Shown here in pieces: positions 32,860 to 45,421 of a stretch of 64,000 nt of DNA. The translations under genes were made by a program, and so were the position numbers. Below the pieces are notes generated by a model. That model searched no databases. It was given only the letters and a program-made list of their open reading frames with translations, and was not told where the DNA came from. The first letter of the stretch is position 1, and the number at the start of each line of letters is the position of its first letter. Source of the stretch: Membranipora membranacea (taxonomy: Eukaryota > Bryozoa > Gymnolaemata > Cheilostomatida > Membraniporidae); the NCBI GenBank assembly GCA_914767715.1, contig OU612074.1, forward strand, positions 22,802,062-22,866,061. The letters run 5' to 3'.

Positions 32860-35065
32860 GATATCCATTTTATAATCCCTACGGCTACTGGAGGACAAGG
32901 TAAACAAAAAAATATTTGATGAAATAGACCATCCCTGTCTATATAATTGTCTTCAGGGCGTTGCTGCAGTAAGAATGGATGCTGGATGCAGGAAGTCAAA
33001 ACAATTGATCAATACTCCTCTGGACAAGAACACCTATAAGTGGAGAGCAGGGGCTCTAAACCTCAATGCTTTGAATGCTGTGACATGTATGACTTCCGTA
33101 CACCAAAGATTACACCAGTGAGTGATTACATGTATAGCTGCTGCTATATCTAAAAGCAGAGGTAATGTAGGAATAATATATTGATTAGTTTAGGGAATGT
33201 CTGTGTGCAGCGGTGAAATCACACTGAACATGCCACAACACGACCGTGACAAAATGCACAAAAGGCAAAAACAATGAAAAACAATATTTAGTAAGACAAT
33301 TCATGAGAGCATACTCCTGTTTCACATATTGAGGATATTCGCTGCTGAGTTCAAATTAAAGTAGTTTGTAAGTTAGTAATTGCCGGTTTGTTGTTGTTGT
33401 TGTTGTTGTTGTTTATGAGCTGTAATTTCAGAACAGTCCACTCACAAAGCATCGACCTTAACAAGAGATATTGATAATTACATACAGACAAACATGTTGC
33501 GGATCCGATGAGATGAGATCATCATTGACACACAGGGGTGTCATCAGGCTGTTGACTGACTGATAATGTGAGGGTTGTTAAAGAGAAAGCCTGGACACTG
33601 ACATCAATCGGTTGCTGATATATTTCATGTCTAGCACCGTGTTGATAGGGTGGCAGCAGTGGAGCTAAATGAGCTTGTGAGAATCAAGTGCACAGTTCTG
33701 AGAAAAGGAGAGCGTGGTTAGTTTTTGAAACCCGTTTTGTGATGGATGGCAGAATGGCATAAAGAGTTATCTGTTGTTTACTGCGAGGTCTGTTATTTAA
33801 TTTGTTTAAAATGATATCATAATACATAAAACAGGATCTCGGAAATGTATAACTGTGCCTGGAGCCTACAAAATGTCACATGCCTCTCACAATTTTGATT
33901 TATTGCTTATATTTTTAATCGAACACCTGATTTGTTATTTCAAAATAGGGAATCAGCATATATTTCCTTCATACCGAAATAAAACGATTCGATGAATATT
34001 GAAATGAGATTTTTTGTCCGTTATAATCAATAATTTCTGATGATGAAAAGAATTGTGAAAGGTCTACTGAGTAAAAACAGCGAAGAAAAAAGAAACCTCT
34101 TAGAAACTATTTCGGTGTAACAGTATAAGAAAGTGAGTGAGATACAAGTTAAGAAATGAAGAATGGTTTTAGTATTAAGTAGTAACTAACAGATGTTTTG
34201 TCTCTGCATCCAATGATTAAAGCATGGATATAATACTTCTGCTATTGATGACCTTTAAATTGTAACTCCTTGTCAGTCGAGCGGTCGAGCGGGGCTATGA
34301 TGTGATATTTTTGCTGTTGATGACCTGAAAATTGTAACTCCTTGTCGGTCGAGCGGTCTAGCGCGATTATGATATGATGATTCTACTGTCGCTGATTGCG
34401 TTGTGTCGATATCTACCAGACTGTTCATGTTTTCTCAGGGTTCATCCCAGAACCGACAGGCCAACCAAAGACTTTGGAGAACTCATCCTAATTTGGTAGG
34501 GGTCAAATAACTCTGCTAGGTTTATGTAAACCAGTTGATTGTCAGCCTTTTGGTTTATAGATTATTTACAGTCTGTATTAGCTTCACATTTAGATGGACC
34601 AGCAGATCAAAAAAGCAGGACTTGGGACGAGCGCTGCAGTGGTCTAGCACTATGGTGGACCACATGCTACAAACTTAATCAAGTTCACAGGCAACAGACA
34701 ACCAGGTTGTGTGAAAACTGCATTTTCTTGTGCAACACAAGATGGGGAATACATCAATCAGTGGTGGTGCCCAGTAAGGTGATAGAAAATAGGGTTTAGT
34801 TAAGCTAATTTGAGGCTGACTAAATTTTAGCTAGCACCAATTTTTAAATAGTTAAGGTGGGAGCTTGTATAAAATAATGAGGATTTTAGCAATGAATTGA
34901 AGGTAGAACTGAATTCCAGTTTATCAACCTGGTGCAAAAAGGCTTTTCCTCCAACGAATACTTACTCCTCTAAGTCTCGAACCAGTGCATGTCTCAAACA
35001 AAGAGTTCACAAAAAATTTAGAGACGCCTTGTTTACCATAAGAAAGTTTTTTGTTGTTGTTTCCA
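32860..35065. other. Stretch unique to unit B, related to the 3' end of copy D
   Basis: Absent from the matching point of unit A (11,850). Parts from about 33,500 to 34,510 resemble 58,080-58,890 downstream of the copy D protease. They include a decayed last exon (34,413-34,504) and a two-copy tandem repeat of about 68 bp (34,250-34,375, CCTTGTCGGTCGAGCGGTC). A (TTG)n run lies near 33,388-33,413. Confidence 0.6.
34413..34504 (-). pseudogene. Decayed last exon of an M13-like gene
   Basis: In the frame of the copy D last exon this reads GPLPN-stop-DEFSKVF, then GWPVGSGMNPEKT-stop-TVW-stop. M13 proteins end C-P-x-G-x-x-M-N-P-x-x-x-C-x-V-W. Two internal stops, replacement of the first Cys by Trp and loss of the terminal-motif Cys and of the acceptor AG show it is dead. 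It may be the remains of the 3' end of the copy C gene, whose catalytic exons are deleted. Confidence 0.75.
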
Positions 35066-37500
35066 TTACCAATATTAGCCTTACTGTGAAAAGAGATAGG
35101 TGTGCTTAAAACTACACGGAAAAGCCAAGAGTTATGTCCACATGCGAAGAGAGAGGAGACAATTCCTAGGACATTTCCTCGTTAACAAATCAACTGCAGA
35201 ATTTTCATCCAGGTAAACACATTTAGGGAGCAATCCACTTCACTGTGTTGTGCACTAATGAGCATCATTATAATCATAAACAAAATATTTAGATGTTGAC
35301 AAATCAATTCGTGATCAACTTATTCTATTGGTTGGGTGAGTCGATTAAACATGCTGACAATAAGGGCTGTGAAAACTCTGTGATTCAAATTCCCCTTTGA
35401 TCTGCTGATATTTATCATTTCGATTTCTAAATTAAATATTGTCTGTATGCTATAGTTAACTTGGAAGCTGCTTGACATTGTTCAGTATTGCTTTTTCTGC
35501 TGTTAGAAAGCAGCATCGCTCTGTCCCGTGCACACAATACAAATAAATCGCCATTGTTTTCCGATGGATTGTTTATTGTTTTTAAACAACTTTTCTCTCT
35601 ACAATGTTTACATCACGATGTGATAAAGCCTCTAGTCATACTTTTTAGATTGTAATATAGAGTATTGAAGAGTGTCAACACACGGAACTAACTAATTCTA
35701 TTCTACAAATTTATTGATGTGTTAACTGGCAGGTATCAATCCTTCAAATTCCAGCCCTTCGAGAAATGTAATAATAAGCTAGCAGCTGAAAAGTATTTTT
35801 ATTGTAAAATACTATACTTACTAGAGATCTCTTTTGTCGTGGTCAGATCTCCCTTTGAGACCTATAAATTGGTGCGTTACAGGTGCTAGATTGATGAAAC
35901 AGTGCTTTGATTCCTAGGAGTTGTTGTTTGTTGGATTTTTGTTTGACTTTTATTAGACAGCGTGTTCCGTTATTTTAAGTTGGTACTCCCAGTGTTCAGG
36001 AACTAGGATGTATTTTGATTGGGTTTGCGCAATATTGATTATGTCAATAAACTCTTTACCCTATGAAGAGAGGGAGACATATCTCTTAAATCTATTAGGG
36101 TGTCAAATAAATAGTGTTTTCTTATATATCTGATTCTGTGATACTTGATTTAATTGATATCGGTGAAGCTGCATTTACATTAGGCCATCTCCGTCAGCTG
36201 GCCACCAACTCAAGACTGAGCAGTCTTTAACCCAAAGTCTGAGGCAGAGTCTGAGACTGGCATGTGTTTACGTAGCACCGGCTTAGCCAAGGTCAGTCTC
36301 AGAGTAATACAAACAGAAAATAAATGTGAGTGATAGAACAAATGGCAGTATTGTGATCGCTATATTAGGAATTTGTGTTAAGACGGGCAGCCTTGATACT
36401 GCTCGAATTTCAAGACACCGTCTTAAAAGCTGGTCAGACAAGGTCTGTCAACCGTTTTTTGTCATTCACACTACACAGTCTCAGCCTCCGTCTTAGTAAT
36501 TTGTCGGTCAGACTCAAGACTGGGCCAAAAAACGGCCTAATGTAAACGCAGCTTAAGTCCCAAAATCACGGCTAAATGATTAATGAATGGTTGAGTGTTT
36601 TACTGTTAATTTCGATTTTATTTCAGCATGTTGTGCTAAATTTCCATCAATTCCAACAGCATAAAGTAAAAAGACTTTGAAATATAAGGGTCTTGGGTCG
36701 GCTAAATCGTCGCATTCATTCTTCTAGGCAACCTGGATCAATCAAAGCCAAAAATACACCAGTCCTGCTTGTGTAATCAATCATAATTTAACATTCCATT
36801 GGGTAAGGCCCAGGAAGGCAGGGGGGCTGGCATTGAGCAGACAGGACTATGTCTGATAAAATTGCCGACGCTTCAGGGATAAGTGCATCCTCCTGTTGAT
36901 AACCTCTTGATTAATATAGGAAGTTGATAGACAAGCGATTTATTGTAGGGTGGAAGGGGTCAATGCACTTTCTCCAGTCAAACGGGTTCCAAAGAGCAAC
37001 CTGCATCAAAGAGATTATCCTGCCGTATTCAAACCTCACATCAAAATTGTTGTGCTAATTGATTATTTTATGATATGCTTTTCCTCATTGAATACTGATC
37101 GCTCTTTGTCAGTTGCCATAATAATAATATTATACCATTGTCATTTTGTTTTGTTATGCTTGTGACGTGAGACAGGAAGTTAATTTAGTGTTGAAAGTTT
37201 TTTTTTTATAAACCTGGCCATGTCCTGGCTAGATTAGCTAGTACTGGTAATTTAAGCTGGTGTGCTTGGGATATACAACTTAAATCTAAATGTAACCGAT
37301 GATGCATTTCAACATGGTCATAGTGACATCGGTAGGTGCTGTTTAATTGGTATCATCTCTATTCTTCATTTAAATTTGAAAGGGTGACGATAATACCTTG
37401 TTTGTAAATAAAAGATAAAAAGATATCATCAATTAGAAAAAGAGTATTTTCACATAGGCTTATGTTTTCTCTATGTTGTAGACTATTCAATAGATATGAA
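35066..37500. other. Paralogous non-coding stretch of unit B
   Basis: Matches A 11,850-12,680 and then A 13,945-15,310, with a 210-bp insertion at 35,456-35,665 flanked by possible TATAG repeats. Contains the MITE-like element at 36,166-36,554. No exon seen. Confidence 0.4.
36166..36554. repeat. MITE-like element (unit B)
   Basis: Same inverted termini as at 13,973-14,375 (AAGCTGCATTTACATTAGGCC left; GGCCTAATGTAAACGCAGCTT right). Same place in the duplicated unit, so the insertion is older than the duplication. Confidence 0.65.
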
Positions 37501-37507
37501 AAACAAG

Positions 37508-40010
37508 CAAGCGGGAATCGATGTTAAGCACATTGTTTTAATAGCTGGCATCCTTCTGCACTGCGTTTCATACCCAAGAATTGTTGGACAATTCTGTACA
37601 ATTCTAGAATTGTTCGAAACTGACCCATATATCATTACCCAACCAGCAACTATCATTGCGTAATTAACCCTGCCTGCTATATAATTACATTCATTATCGC
37701 AATTGTATAGTTATAGTATAGTTATGTTATGGTATGTGGGCTGAGGGAGGCAAAGGTAAATCAACTATTGTAAGCCTGGTATATATTCATTACCTGTCTA
37801 CAAAGGAGCTCTTGATGTTATACTATATCATTTTCAGCCATCTCAGTTATATGGTGTACAGGAAGCAATTTTGGCATTTTTCTCTCTCACTCTTGGATGG
37901 TTGTTCCCTCGTAGGTGTTGGCACTAGTGCATATCGTATTAAAATGTTTAACAATTATATTGGTTGTATTTCTGCTCTTTAAACCAGGCCTGCATGTTAT
38001 TTACTATAGTTCCATGCCCCGAATGAGTGGTCCAATTTTCATTTTGAAAATGAAAAACATCTTCCACGGCCGGGACTGCATCACACTTCAAGGACTAAAC
38101 ACCGCAGGGAAAAGTTTACAAAAAGCATGAATTCCCCAATTGAAACATTCCCAAAAAGGGGATTGAGAAAAAGACCTTTAACTTTTCCTGGTCAATCCAT
38201 GTATGTTGCTCCGGCTCATCCTGAATTGCAGGCTTGCCACACAGCAGGAAACAGTACAAAGAATGTGAGATCCCCATATAAAACATTTCCAGTTTCCCCA
38301 AAAAACTGTCAGGCCCCCCCAATTCCCATAGACTTTAAGTCGCCAAATCAAATTAATAAACAAAGTTAAACGTTATCATTTGGGAGCATTGCCAAGTAGG
38401 CCTAAGTAATTTATAAAATATTGAAGATAACTACCAGGAAACAAGTGGGAGGCCTGTGCTCAATTACAAGGATAATATGACATAATAGGACTGAACAGGA
38501 AAAGTTGAAAGTACTGGGGACTCAGTCTAAATATCAGCTCACAATCCCCCCCCAAATGGGATTTTTCCAAGGGGAATTCAGACTTCTGCTGAGTATTTCC
38601 TCTTACACGACAGATACTAACTACTGAAATGTGATGCTTTATATTTGTCTTGTCCACTGGATGGGACTGAAAACAAACAAATAAATTTCAACCTTTGGTA
38701 CTCCTGCCCTGATGAAGTCATTTTTTGGAAATGACAAATTCCCTAGTAAATCAGTAAGAATAAATTAAAGAGGATTTGACCCGTAGGAAGTACCTCATTT
38801 AAAATATATTACCGGTTATTGACACGATAACGCTTGCAGTGTACACATGAGAGATGAGATATCAAGGGGCATTAACTGACTTCCGCTCCTGCCGAATGAC
38901 ATTTTTTGACGCGAATACAAACAGCTTGATGAATCAAACAATTATTCCAAATAGGCGACGTGGCGGCTTGCACACAATGCCTTCAAGGGCAATTGTTGCT
39001 GGCGATCAGGGTTCGAATCCCGGCCGTTGCAGATGTTTTTCCTTTTCAAAATCAAAATTGGACCACTCATTTGAGGCAAGGAACAATAGAGAACGACATG
39101 CAGGCCTGGTTTAAAGAGCAAAAATAGTACAGATATTATGAAAATGTTAGACTAAGACTAGTGGCAACACCGTTTAAGGTAATAAACCTTTCAATCTAAT
39201 GAAGAGAGTTGAGTTTGATAGGCATAATAAAGGCTTCTCAGATACACAACAATTATATTGCAATATACTTGTTGTGTAGCTGAGAAGCCTTTATTATGCC
39301 TATCAAACTCAACTCTCTCCATTAGATTGAAAGGTTTATTACCTTAAACGGTGTTGCCACTAGTCTTAGTCTAACATTTTCATAATATCTGTACTAGTGA
39401 GCGATGTTGTACATTTTTATTAGTATCACAGTTTTCTGATAATTCTGCTAGCAGAGTTTAACTGATGTATTCTATTTATGCAGTTGCTGCCAATAATATA
39501 AGATTGCACAAAATATAACGTAGGGTATGGTACAACACAGAACAGTTGAACATAAGTATTTTCTCGGGTCATCATACTCATTACTAAGAGTTTTCTGTGT
39601 TTACAAAAATTGTGAGCAGACAATTCAAATGGAATGCTTACAATTTCCATCATGACGAAAAGAAAAAGGTTTGCCCCGGTGAAGATTTGAACCTGGGCCT
39701 CCCACTTTATAGACTTCGATGCTACCTTGCACAGCAATAGCTATTCATTACAGGAGATCTTGCCTGGTCATCTAAATACAAACTCATTGAATACAATGTC
39801 AATCCAGTTATATAATGATGACTAGAACTGTAAAGGCTTATACTATAACTAAACAATAGCAGTAATGAATGTAATTTATTTAGCAGGCAGGGTTAATTAC
39901 ACAATAATGGTTGCTGGTTGGGTAATGATATATGGGTCAGTTTCGAACAATTCTGGAATTGTACAGAATTGTCCAAAAATTCTTGGGAATGAAACACAGT
40001 GCTGGTATTT
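37508..40010. repeat. Rearranged block with inverted segments in unit B
   Basis: 37,530-37,720 and 39,843-40,010 are reverse complements (shared ATGATATATGGGTCAGTTTC on one strand). 37,730-38,090 is an inverted copy of the sequence found directly at 16,200-16,640. 38,155-39,120 is in normal orientation. Units A and C lack this arrangement. Confidence 0.7.
39125..39396. repeat. 272-bp near-perfect palindrome
   Basis: Two 136-bp arms meet at 39,260/39,261 with almost no spacer (centre TATATTGCAATATA). They run outwards to TAGTACAGATATTATG and its complement. I count only a few mismatches. Units A (16,310-16,440) and C (52,640-52,775) have just one arm. Confidence 0.85.
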
Positions 40011-41330
40011 GGAAAGTATAGTGATCTTCTATAACCAGACAGTGTTACGATATCACACAATAATCAGTCAGCCCGTGAACTTTGCCTGCGTCATCGTGAA
40101 GTTGACTGACTGTCCGTTTTCAAAGTCGGATTGTAGATAAATAAAAGTAACAATGGATTTTCCATTAAGAGGATGCGGTATACATATTGTGCACAAATGT
40201 CAATACATAGATACAGAAGATGTAACAATCTTCTATTACGCTTAGTATAAACACAGTTTTAAATTTCCTTTTGCCCTCATTCTACATGATCTACTGAATC
40301 TGTCACAATTCTCAAGCTCAAAATTTACTGAAAGCCGTTGACTCAAAAAATATTGTTGTTCTACTAAGAATCACTTCAATATGATATAAAAGTTTATTTC
40401 AGAAAACTGAATAGTTTCAATTTCATATTATCGATAACTTCCCTTGGTCCGATTGATTATTCCGCCTCAAAGCTTGTTGGCGAAGGTTTGACCAGACAAT
40501 ACCATGAAATGATATTGTCCTGATCTAGTATTGAATAATCACAAAGGTCCTAATTAGGATCTGTTGTACCACCTCACCCTCACCACAAAATATAGGAATC
40601 ATACTCAAAATACGTTATCTGAGTAACATTGATTGCATAATGTGAGAGCAAAAAATTCATTCATTTACACAAGAAGATTCGGGACATTATCGACAATTTC
40701 AATTTGATTCTCAATTGTTGCCAGACGGATTGTGTGAGGAGTATTTGAATAATAATAACAATCAATCCGATATAATGTTCTCTGGTAATAGTTTACTTAC
40801 TTTGCAGTGGATGAACTCAGTAAGCCGTCCATTTCACACTATGAGTTCTTTCTAGCTGTGTACTTTCTTGTTTATCCAGATGAGTTTGCCTTGAGTGTTT
40901 TCACCTAAATGCTGAGATTATGAATGCAATGTTCCTCCTTGTCTGGTTGCCTCACATGCAACGAAAACTCTTGGATCAATGGGGCTGGTATCAATAAATT
41001 TTCTAAGTGCATTCATACATTTGTCTTGTTGTCCATTTGCCATGTGCTCCATGTGTTATAGAACCTTGCAATATAATATGGACATTTTTGATGGATGAGG
41101 TTTCAATTTCAATGAAGTTTTTGGTATAGCCCAAAAAACTTCAATGACAATTGGTCAATGCAAAAAAATTGTGTTTCTGGCTAAGTCTTCAATGGAATAA
41201 TATCCTTGGAGGACTTGCATACAACGGCAACATCAATTAGGATGTTAGTAGAGTTTTACATAACACAAGCGACCCTCACAATGAATCAGCTGTCAGACTT
41301 TTGAACACGCTGTCAGCACCTACCTTACTT
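40010..41330. other. Stretch in unit B replacing the LINE fragment
   Basis: Not present in A or C until homology resumes at about 41,050. Apart from the possible first exon at 40,801-40,832 there is nothing I can identify. The plus-strand ORF at 39,865-40,140 lies partly in an inverted repeat and has no known motif. Confidence 0.4.
40801..40832 (-). CDS. Orphan first exon of an M13-like gene
   Basis: A 32-nt exon encodes MDGLLSSSTA plus two bases, with a GTAAGT donor. It has the same length, phase and pattern as the other first exons (MEGRFSTSTT). It is clearly more diverged and has no matching anchor exon nearby downstream on the minus strand. Confidence 0.45.
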
Positions 41331-41901
41331 AGTTAATGTGAGAAACATAGACCGATGCAATAAAACTTTCCTTCATCCAATAAATTCTAATAACACAAAA
41401 TAAAAATATACTCGATAATTTTGGCTCCGATTTCAATTTGTTACTGCTTTTTGGAATTTGGGTCGTTTTTGACCTGCACTGTTTCAGATTTTCTTAAACC
41501 AATACATTACTGTTGCCCAAAATTTGTTAAGAGTGCAATTAGGAATTGAATGAAATCATGAATAAAATAAACTACATATTATTGAGACCAAAGGCCCACA
41601 CCTTACCCTCTCCCTAACACTCAGGCTGTTTGAGTCGGCAATGAGAATATTGCTACAAGGCCTAACAAAACACAAAGTATGCTAAGCTGAGAAGATTCCT
41701 AGTAATTTTTTACATAGATTGATGGGAGATAGTTCTTGAAAGCAGTTTCAATTGAGATCCTGTAAAGTATTCAGATTGCATTCTTCTAGCCTGAGTTTAT
41801 CTTCTCAATTAATTCTGACACAAAAATTTAGAATCAAAACTACGTACATACGACTATTTACAATGTGATCATTGATAACCACGTCTCAGACTCAGACTTA
41901 C

Positions 41902-41979
41902 CCCTTCGTATACCAGATTCATCGCAGTGTCGTTGTGAATCCAGTCCGGATAACCAATGTCATTATTCATCGCAGCAAG
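41902..41979 (-). pseudogene. Copy C exon 12
   Basis: 78 nt, phase 0 to 0, LAAMNNDIGYPDWIHNDTA and further. The M13 block reads K-x-x-x-M-x-x-x-I-G-Y-P-D. Intact with donor GTAAGT, but the exons on both sides are gone. Confidence 0.75.
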
Positions 41980-43852
41980 CTAAAACAGTGAACATTTAGT
42001 GATGAGAACTCAGTGGTCAAAAGATGCTCGGGTTCGATTCATACCATGATTGAGGTAACATTTGAAAACTTAAACTCCGTATCAACGAAGAGTAGATTCA
42101 AAAACTTCTTCCATTCAAACTGTTAAGATAAACATAGCTGTTAAAATAAATGACAAGTCTGATTCGAAATAGGGGCACTCGGAGTTTGATCAGTACCTCT
42201 TTCAATCACTGATCCAACCAATTTTTACCTACAATATTGAACTCTGGTATACTGGTGCTACTGAAAGACAGAATAATATGCTTTTAAGTTTGTTTTTAAT
42301 AAACAGCTTCATTTTTGAAGCTGACTGTTTTGTTGACGTGAGTATTTTAATTGAGCTCAACATGTTATAGCTGAGGATAGATACATTTTACACAATTGTT
42401 ATAAAAGTAATCGTAAATATTTTATCATGCCAAAAGTTAGTACATCGAGATTTTTGTGCAGGTTTGTGCCTTTTAGTATTCGTCTGCGAAACAACCGAGA
42501 GAGAAATGGTTCACACCTAAATTGTAATGTGTTTCTAACACAATTACCAAAATAAATTCAATTCAATTTAGAAAGGCTAAGTCATCATAAGATTCATTTA
42601 CGGCGAGCTATATCCTTAAAAGGTCAGGTTGGAAATCAAACAAAAATTAAAATATGCGTCTCCAACTTCAATTTAAACCATCCAAAAAAGGAGAGTTGTA
42701 TTTAATTGTACTGGAAATTGGCCGAGAAAATGTGACCAGCTTATAAAAGAACAGTTTTTGTCCTGTCACCATAACCGGATGAGCACTGATGTTTAAAGAC
42801 TCTGAACTTTAATTTTTAAATCAAGATACTTGAGAAGCTCTTGGTTGGCGTAAAATTCAAACTAAAGCCCTGTGACTTTTATTTAATTCTCCCATCTGGT
42901 CTTCCCAAGTCAGCTGAAACACAACGAGTACAGTTATGACATTTTTAATTGCTACAAAGGGCTGATTCCCACCTTATCAGATAATTTTGTAGTGAGGTCT
43001 GAGACCTTGGCTCTGTTATATGGGAGTACCCCTCTGTTCTCACGCTCTGTGGAGATCTATTATGATGAAGAAAATGTCATCTCAACATAGTAACAACTAA
43101 TGAACTGACATCCTCAACCCGTATAATTGGAGTGTTGAAAGTATTCTTAAAATTTCACAGAATTTGTCAGCATTTTGAGAAGCTACTAGGATGTATTACA
43201 ATTAGAGCTTTATCTGCTTTTCAAAAATCAAGGAGCGATTATGTCACTATAATGATAAAGTTTCCTTACGTAACCACTGCTTAATTTTTTCAGCAGTGAT
43301 TTCTTAACAACTAGTGGCAACCTTGTGAGGCTAAAAATATTGGTAATTTCTTGTAAAATTACTGAGCAATTGTTGGAGAGAAAATATATCAAATTCATCA
43401 ATATGAAATGTGAATATTCTTGTTATGATACAACTTGCATTGGTTAAGAACGCCAGCTGAATGATTTGAACCCATGGTATACTTGTACATACATTTGCAA
43501 AGTATGTCTCAAATTCCATAATATCGTTGATTTCTTTGTCAACAGTCTTGCTGTCAGCACCCATGGCCATCGCTATCTCTCTGATGTAGGTCTTGTATGC
43601 GTTGCTCTCTTTAGCAAACTCAGGCTCAGAGTAATAGTTGTTGTGAGGCAGGCTATATACAAACTGGTCCAGCTATAGGTAAAGAAAACTGTCGACCGAA
43701 GACACAATATGTATGCCTATATTTGAATCATTCTTAGGATGGAGACTTCCTAAGATGTGATATAGATAATTAAGCAGCTAGTTGCACCATGGAGCGTTCA
43801 TGTCTATGTAGTTTATTATCATTGCCTTTGGAGTCTTCACCATTTTACTTAC

Positions 43853-44055
43853 CTTCACAATATTAACTTTGCTGTCCTTTTAATCCGCAGACACTGAAAC
43901 ATCCACCAGATACTTATGACCGAGCAAACTCAGCTCACTCAGTGTGTATAACAGGTCAAACTCAGTCTCGTTCCAGGTAGGATCAGAAATAGGCCATCCA
44001 CCTAAGTCAGAGTGAAGGTCACGAAGCGGGGCAACTCCCACTTCCTCTTTTTTAT
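43853..44055 (-). pseudogene. Copy C exon 6 with internal stop
   Basis: Same 203-nt exon as 24,427-24,629. The codon GAA of VSADEKD is TAA at 43,880-43,882. Splice sites are kept. Confidence 0.8.
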
Positions 44056-44754
44056 CTGAAATAGGGACAAACATAGAAACTCTGTTTGACATGAATTTTG
44101 CATTTTACATTCATGTGGATTTATCCCGATAAATTGAAGCTGGTCTGAAAAGCTCATCAACTGTGTGCAGGGCGTAGTTCTAGAGGAGGCAGGGAGGCAC
44201 TGCTTTCCCTAGAAAGCTGAATACAGTGACCTACAAACACTATATTCCACGTCATTATCAGCTCCTCTGGGATTTCCATTGCTATTTATATACCTTAAAT
44301 TGCTTGGGGAGGAGCTTACAGCACCCCTTCTGGTGATACTGCGGATTCGCCTCACACTTTTTCCTCCCCTACCATTTTTTCTAAACTACGGCCATGGTGT
44401 ATCTAATAAGGTATCATTTGTTCTAAAGCTATCATCTGTCAACAACACCCTTTTTGTATGACTGTCATATCTTGGGGCTTGATGAAACCACCAAAACTCT
44501 TGATTAATGTTTTTAAATTGTAACATCAGCGTTTTTGAATATTTCAAACATTTAGAGGTAATCAACCCAGAAGATGCAATCACTTGGTCGTACCGTTGTT
44601 GACGCAAGCCTTGTACATGTCTTTAGCCTCCAACATTGATTTTGTATCTGACGACAAATTCTCTTCTAGCAATAAATCTGTAAATAAAGACAGAAAAAAA
44701 AATTAGCCACTAATCCATTCTTGTCTTGGTTCTGGCATTTCTCTGGTCTAGGAT

Positions 44755-44932
44755 TCAGCAACATCTGCGCCCGTTTGCTCTCTGTTTGCAGGTAGGTCAG
44801 AGCACACCTTGGGGCCAACCAAACCCCAGTAGTCGATGGAATGCACGGGGGATTTAAACCCACGACCTTCAACATGTGCATATTGAATGATAGCGCTCTA
44901 ACCAACCGAGCCACCACCTACTTGAGAGACTC
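44755..44932 (-). repeat. tRNA-derived SINE, family 1 (unit C intron)
   Basis: Same insertion as 25,426-25,620, slightly shorter and with a decayed B box (GGTTTAAATCCCC). Confidence 0.65.
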
Positions 44933-45242
44933 GTCTGTATATATATTACGGTAACTTAACAATACTCCTTTCCTTGCATAGCTCTGTGGCTGTATACTAT
45001 TCTGGTCATTGGCTGTTGGTTTCTATTTTGAAAGGTTATTGAGGTAGACTTAGTCCAAATGCTAATATAATGATTCGAAAATTAAAAAAAATGAATTGCA
45101 TTGGGATATAGTACCAATGTAGGAAATTGATAGTTCAGGGAGAAACTTGTTGCCATATCAATCAAGAGGTAAAAAAGATATACCAAACAACATTTGTCAG
45201 CCAACTCCGATGAAATCATAAAGTGGCTAAACTAAGTCTCAC

Positions 45243-45421
45243 CACTGATCAGCACTGCCATTTCATCTCCGAGCTATTTGAACTTTGAATAGCTGAATTC
45301 AGATTCAGGTATTACAGTCTTATCGATCCATCCATCCATCCATCCATCCATCCACACGAATACTGATAGAAATCATTGCAGGGGTCAACAGTTGTGTCAA
45401 GACTGTCAATCATTTTGCTTG
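45243..45421 (-). pseudogene. Copy C exon 4 with GGAT expansion
   Basis: 179 nt against 162 expected. DPCNDFYQYSCG is followed by seven GGAT units (28 bases, plus strand about 45,326-45,353) where copy B has 11 bases. The 17 extra bases shift the frame to an early stop. In the original frame there is also a TAG at 45,274-45,276. Confidence 0.8.

Larger units (their letters stand above)
22640..41670. repeat. Paralogous tandem unit B
   Basis: This is the second copy of the duplicated segment and the only one with protease exons 1-11 in order. Unlike A and C it has a 653-bp inverted repeat at 26,921-27,573. It also has a 2.2-kb stretch (about 32,860-35,065) with a decayed last protease exon, and a rearranged 37,500-41,040 region in place of the LINE fragment. 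Boundaries are approximate because they were set by visual alignment. Confidence 0.8.

Noticed and set aside
34250-34375. Possible self-cleaving ribozyme around GCTGTTGATGACC
   Set aside because: The conserved core and matching helices of a hammerhead could not be assembled; it is a two-copy tandem repeat.
39865-40140. Plus-strand 91-codon ORF in unit B
   Set aside because: Half lies in an inverted repeat also found at 37,530-37,720 without an equivalent ORF; no recognisable domain.
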